A stretch of DNA of 64,000 nt from Isohypsibius dastychi (Eukaryota; Tardigrada; Eutardigrada; Parachela; Isohypsibiidae), in contig JAQIWT010000004.1 of the NCBI GenBank assembly GCA_034696485.1, positions 1 to 64,000 on the forward strand, written 5' to 3'. The translations under genes were made by a program, and so were the position numbers. Shown one piece after another: positions 59,530-64,000 of the stretch. The stretch's first letter is position 1. Every line of letters starts with the position of its first letter. Below the pieces are notes generated by a model. The model worked only from the letters and a program-made list of their open reading frames with translations, was not told the DNA's origin and made no database searches.

Positions 59530-61011
59530 TTAGTATTGCCATGCTACATACTTGAGATGCGTGTAGTCGTCCAGACCATATTTGGAACCCTCGCGTCCAA
59601 AGCCACTTTCTTTCACCCCCCCAAATGGTGCCACCTCCGTTGATATTATGCCAGTATTTACTCCAATCATGCCACTCTCCAGGGCCCGTGAAACTCTCAT
59701 AATACGATTGGCATTTGTTGCGTAAAAGTAAGAGGCCAACCCTGACCGAGTTCCATTCGCGCGAGCAATTGCTTCCTCTTCCGAGTCGAAGGATGCCACT
59801 GCCGCAACCGGGCCAAAGATTTCGTTCCTGAAGACAGCAGCATCGTCCTTTACGTCCACCAATAGCGTGGGCTGAAAGAAATTTCTGTTGAAGGTAGTCT
59901 CTCGCTTGCCTCCAAGAATCAGTTGCGCTGAATTCGACGCAAGGGTATCATTGACGAGATTCTCGACCCTTGAAGCTGCACGATCGTGAATGAGAGAGCC
60001 CATCTCCGCCTTATCGTCCAATGCCCGACCAACTCTAAGACTCTTTATTTTCTCACTCAGCCTTTGTACAAACAACGGGTAAACCGTTTTCTGAACAAAA
60101 ATTCTGTTTGAGCAAACGCAGGTCTGCCCTGCATTTCTAAACTTCGACGCCATGAGACCATCCACGGCGGCATTGACGTCAGCGCAATCAAACACGATAA
60201 AACACGCATTACCGCCAAGCTCCATCGATGTACGCTTCACCGTCGTCGCGCATTGAGCCAACAGTTTTTTACCCACGGCGGTGGAACCTGTGAAAGATAA
60301 CTTGGAGATTCGTTCATCTGTTGAGAAGGCCTTGCCTACGTGATCTGCATTATCGCGTGAGGACGGCACAATGTTAAAAACACCTTCAGGATACAAGGTC
60401 TGAATCAGGTTGCTGAAGGCGATCGCGGAAAGAGGCACGTCCTCCGAAGGTCGGGCAACAATTGTGCAACCAGCGGCAAGTGCAGCCGCGGCCTTGCGAG
60501 CCAACATCGCATTTCCAAAGTTGAATGGAGTCACAAAACTACACACTCCCACTGGTTCGCGGGTGACAAAATTACGCCTATTTGGAAACGTAGCAGGAAT
60601 CTCGGTGCCGTATGCGCGCTTGGCTTCCTCGCTAAACCATTCTAGATACGATGCTCCGTATTCGATCTCTCCTTTGGCCTCGCGGATAGGTTTGCCACTT
60701 TCGCAACTCAGAATGGTTGCCAGGTCATCTGAATTCTTCCGTTGGGCCTCCGCAAGTGCTTTGAGCAACCGACTCCGTTGAGTCGCGGTTGTCCTCGAAA
60801 AGGTTTGGAAAGCCTCATACGCTCTTGAGATGGCTTCTTCGACATCGCTAACATCGGGAACAAGTGCGATAGGTTCGCTTAGCCCCAGGGCGCCAGATGG
60901 GTCGTTCACAGCAAACCTCTCTTTGGCGCCTGGAGTCGAAAACGGCTCGAGAAGCTTTGGGTTCTTCAAGCGACCTCTCAGCGCCGATGAGACCTTGAGT
61001 GCAACCGACAT
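59530..61011 (-). CDS. SSADH: Succinate-semialdehyde dehydrogenase (GABA shunt)
   Basis: 493 residues from the ATG at 61011 (GAGA-ATG). The N-terminus (MSVALKVSSALRGRLKN) is basic and amphipathic, a mitochondrial presequence. ALDH signatures: CSFVTPFNFGNAMLARKAAA (cofactor site), FTGSTAVGKKL, MELGGNACFIVF with the general base Glu, and FRNAGQTCVCSNRIFVQ with the catalytic Cys followed by a second Cys, the CVC arrangement of SSADH. The C-terminus GINTGIISTEVAPFGG-like block, SGFGREGSKYGLDDY, is typical of GabD/SSADH. It oxidises succinic semialdehyde to succinate with NAD(P). It lies two genes from succinyl-CoA ligase alpha. Confidence 0.92.
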   Translation of the reverse strand: MSVALKVSSALRGRLKNPKLLEPFSTPGAKERFAVNDPSGALGLSEPIALVPDVSDVEEAISRAYEAFQTFSRTTATQRSRLLKALAEAQRKNSDDLATILSCESGKPIREAKGEIEYGASYLEWFSEEAKRAYGTEIPATFPNRRNFVTREPVGVCSFVTPFNFGNAMLARKAAAALAAGCTIVARPSEDVPLSAIAFSNLIQTLYPEGVFNIVPSSRDNADHVGKAFSTDERISKLSFTGSTAVGKKLLAQCATTVKRTSMELGGNACFIVFDCADVNAAVDGLMASKFRNAGQTCVCSNRIFVQKTVYPLFVQRLSEKIKSLRVGRALDDKAEMGSLIHDRAASRVENLVNDTLASNSAQLILGGKRETTFNRNFFQPTLLVDVKDDAAVFRNEIFGPVAAVASFDSEEEAIARANGTRSGLASYFYATNANRIMRVSRALESGMIGVNTGIISTEVAPFGGVKESGFGREGSKYGLDDYTHLKYVAWQY

Positions 61012-63540
61012 TCTCAGATAACGCAAATCCAAACTGCAAACGGAGTTCAGCTATACGCTTCAGTTATGTTTTCTGTAATAAATAATCAGAGACAAGACCT
61101 CTCCGTTGTGCGCGTCCGCAAGTTCACGCCAACTACTTGACACGAAGGACTGTTTGTCTCTCTCTGCACTATCCGGCTGCTGTGCTCTGATTTTCGATTT
61201 CCAAACTGTGATTTCTGATTTAATTTGTTCACAAATACTATGTATGCATTCGCGTGATCCATTCATATCCTTATTATGTATGTATGTAAGGGTGTCACTG
61301 ACGTCGATTTTTGCGCATCATCAGCATAGAATCAATCTTTTCCCTGCCGGTGCGCATATATTATATAAGCGACGCCTGCACTTGTGATAATTAAAAGCTG
61401 ATTGCAGCGATCCTATGAAGGCCGCAGACCATAGAGTTATATAAATGTGAGGATGATCTGTACAAAATCCCGTAAAGCCATCCTATGTATGTAGCGCCTT
61501 TGATTTTATAACGACGACCTTCCGATTTATTGAGATGGAGATAAGTCCTCGATTGCTATGTGCGGCGAAGGCGTGGGTGGGGAGGAGATGTACACCACAG
61601 TACTTGTACACAATGTTTTTCAAGTTGGCTCTCATAATCCTATTGCGGGTATTACAGAGAACTGCATTTTACTCTTGCTGAGAGAATCAATCGATAGAAT
61701 CGAGGGCACCATAGTCATGTGAGAATTTGCGACGATAACGCGCCGTACTGTTGTGAGGCTTTGACATAAATCTTTGCATTACAAAGGACGGTATCGTCTG
61801 CCGATGATATTCAAGCAGCGATTCGGCACACTAACACTGGATAATGCATCCGGTAAATGCTCATAATGAGGACGAAACTCTCACGAATAAACGCGAGGGA
61901 TCAGCAGTTGGAGGACATAATCTTTGCATCCGATACGGCCAAACCCACCGTTCAAACTTAGCAGTGGTAATTGCTCCACGATGCCATGCCTCTGATGTCG
62001 GCATCAACAACAAAAAGGTCACAAAAATGGTATACTGATTGTCTCGTCAATTCGATCATATCAGAGTAGATACGAAGGGAATATATTTAAAACACACCGA
62101 CGGTCGGGGGAATTGTCGTACTGTTAGACAACTGATGAGCCTGATGAATATCTTCATATCTACTACAGCATTCTGCGGAAATAGCAGAAAGTCTAACCTC
62201 CACTTGATTTCGCCCTGGACTTCTCGCAACTCAACTTACGTACACGTTTATTACGACGATATAAGCTTTGACTGTAAAGGACACTATATCCTGTGCGTTA
62301 TCAAACTGTGATGCATGCTGATATGGGGCTGGGCATCCACTTTAATTGTGACGGGACTTGAGCAGCCCTCAGAGTCGATTTCATCCTCGTTGAGTTCGTT
62401 TAAATTGGGATTGCTCCCGCCACTCCGTGGTAGTTGTAGACATTTGAAGGATCTTGAAACGACAGGTCTTCCTTATTTGTTAGTATAAATTAGAGGGTAA
62501 TGTTTTGAGGTATACTCTGATGTGCTCTCCCTATGCTCTCTCACACGGTCGACCATATAATACTCTTTAGGTTCGTCGCCCTCTACTAAACAGCCAAGAT
62601 CACAACGCATATATGTAGTTTGGTTTCCATAAGAGACTGAAAGCGTTCCCGTTCAGGCCAACATAATATCTATAAATTGCATCTCCTCTAAACGGCAGTT
62701 TTATTATTGCATTATTTGCGATGCGCGTAGGTTAATACTTAAATGCGCGTATATACATTTATGCACTTTATGTGGATTTGGTCCTGACTTTACCCGCAGT
62801 AACCGTCAATTATGTACGTACAATTAGTTCGTTTTCGATACACTGCGTCTATATACAGGAAAAGGCAAGTCATAAATTCCTTCCCTTCAATACGAAAAAG
62901 AAACTTTTCGAAAGAAAGGAACAACTAGACCTGATGTTTTTGAAAGAGTTCGGAAGTATACATTATATATTCCGAAGAAGCAGCGGAAACTCACTTATTT
63001 GAAAAGGAGGAGCGTGGTTGTGGTTGGTTTGGTTGGTATTTTCCAATTGTACCTCCTCCCATACGTCCCAACTCCCAAGTAGTCCTTGAGCGTGTAGGCA
63101 ACGTACTTCATCATACTTCATCCACGTCACAGCAGCAGCAGCAGATGGTGAATGCGTTTCATCACAATAACTAAGGTGAAAGTAGGCGTAGTCGTTTCAC
63201 TACAAAAATAAATGAAATGGTGGTATGTAGAAGCTAGAAGGTATGGTAAACCCACCCTCATAAAAACCTTCTAAAATAAAACACGCGCGTTTTCCTTCTG
63301 AAATTAAATCACAAATCTCATTACATATGTAGTGTGTGTTATCAAAAAGGAGGTTTATAAAAGGATAACATACCATAATTTATTCATGTGCAATTATGTA
63401 CGGCAACATTTCGAACACGCTGTTATTTTGAAAACAATGCCCTTTTAGAAAAAGAAAGCGCGCCAAATCATCACACTCGCGTTCGTACCTTCCTTCCTAT
63501 TCCGGTCCTTCCTGTCCTTCCTTGCTGTCACTACTCCACG
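61012..63540. other. 2.5-kb gene-poor region
   Basis: Only short frames (up to about 90 codons, mostly without ATG) occur, none with a family. Composition is mixed, with AT-rich parts at 61380-61520 and 62640-62760. A (CAG)n run lies near 63131-63146 and a CCTTCC-rich pyrimidine stretch at 63488-63525. No tRNA, rRNA or transposon ends recognised. It may hold a long non-coding RNA or the regulatory region of a gene outside the window. Confidence 0.4.
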
Positions 63541-64000
63541 TTACGCCGCGCGAAGTACATAAACTAAAACGCGTCGTCAGAATATCACATATATATTCGG
63601 AACAACAAGTTAAAAATACGGTTGCGCCTTTTACGGAGATATAGTCCATATTTGTGCCACTTACCATAGACATAGGCTTTGTTTGTCTCGCGGGTTGCAG
63701 CGCGATCGCTACACAATAAACAAATCAAACACGCCGTGCAAGGGGACAATCAGCGGCGCGGTTACGTACGGGTGGCCAACCGGTACGGAGACAGACGCCC
63801 TGGAGAGTACCGAAAGACAACCTGCGGTTCTGGAAGCGCATGTGTCGGAATAGCTTTCAAGCGATTTACTTGTGCGGGGACAATTCTAAATTCTTACCCA
63901 TCTGCATCTGAAAACCATCGGACTATAATAAGTCCCGAGCCGGTTTCGATACTTCATCCCGTTACCTACCCGATCTGTGACCACACTTGGTCGCGGAAAA
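63541..64000 (-). CDS. Possible 3' exons of a gene entering from the right edge
   Basis: On the minus strand, a short open piece at 63970-64000 ends in a GTAGGT donor, a 44-nt piece at 63665-63708 is flanked by TGTGTAG and GTAAGT, and a third begins after TTTTAG at 63563 and ends at a TAA at 63541. Joined in phase they read RDQVWSQIGDRAATRETN and on to a stop. The introns would be 255-260 and 101 nt. No family is recognised and the pieces are too short to be sure; they may be non-coding. Confidence 0.22.

Noticed and set aside
1-64000. CRISPR arrays, insertion sequences, retroelements, rRNA
   Set aside because: No regular spaced repeats, transposase, reverse transcriptase or rRNA-like stretch was seen on either strand.

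Overview
This window is a stretch of nuclear DNA from a compact eukaryotic genome. About 30 protein genes sit on both strands, most without introns. The few introns visible are short (54-56 nt, with two longer ones of 170 and 194 nt) and start with GTGAGT or GTAAGT. Start codons sit in a strikingly A-rich context, usually AAA-ATG. The gene set mixes full-length fungal/protist-type histidine synthesis (hisG), which animals lack, with genes typical of unicellular or animal-like eukaryotes and not of plants or fungi (an ADAM-like protein, a synaptogyrin-like tetraspan, a CCDC53-like protein, tubulin cofactor D). A protist, perhaps a stramenopile such as a labyrinthulomycete, fits best. That placement is inference; no rRNA or other taxonomic marker is present.

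Layout. 1-12.8 kb: a truncated GIY-YIG gene, hisG, mitochondrial-type aspartyl-tRNA synthetase, a WW-CRIB-RhoGAP protein, a fucosyltransferase-like type II membrane protein, a PX-BAR sorting nexin and a ZnT5/Msc2-type zinc transporter. 13.8-20.2 kb: a HEAT-like protein, dihydrolipoamide dehydrogenase, a NASP-type histone chaperone and a type I membrane protein with an LPMO-like histidine-first ectodomain and a cytosolic WW domain. 21-30.6 kb: cysteine desulfurase, an SH3/polyproline/BBC1-like actin regulator, mitochondrial uL22, ER Hsp90 (GRP94), a DUF4787-like secreted protein and a CCDC53-like protein. 31-43 kb: AMP deaminase, an acidic unknown protein, a secreted aldo-keto reductase, an unknown basic/acidic protein, a small one-TM protein and a 1254-residue coiled-coil protein. 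43-61 kb: tubulin cofactor D, an ADAM-like protein whose zinc motif lacks its glutamate, a small membrane protein, a 2151-residue SZT2-like candidate, succinyl-CoA ligase alpha, synaptogyrin-like tetraspan and succinate-semialdehyde dehydrogenase. 61-64 kb: almost 3 kb with no convincing gene apart from possible terminal exons at the right edge.

Genes largely alternate in direction. Convergent pairs are separated by only about 40-320 bp, and divergent pairs share promoters of about 400-1000 bp. Functional themes are mitochondrial metabolism (DLD, NFS1, SCS-alpha, SSADH, uL22m, AspRS), actin and membrane traffic (RhoGAP, BBC1-like, CCDC53-like, SNX), and the secretory pathway (GRP94, DUF4787, AKR, LPMO-like, ADAM-like). 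These are neighbours, not operons. The most unusual items are the LPMO-like/WW membrane protein, the ADAM-like pseudoprotease and the WW-CRIB-RhoGAP.
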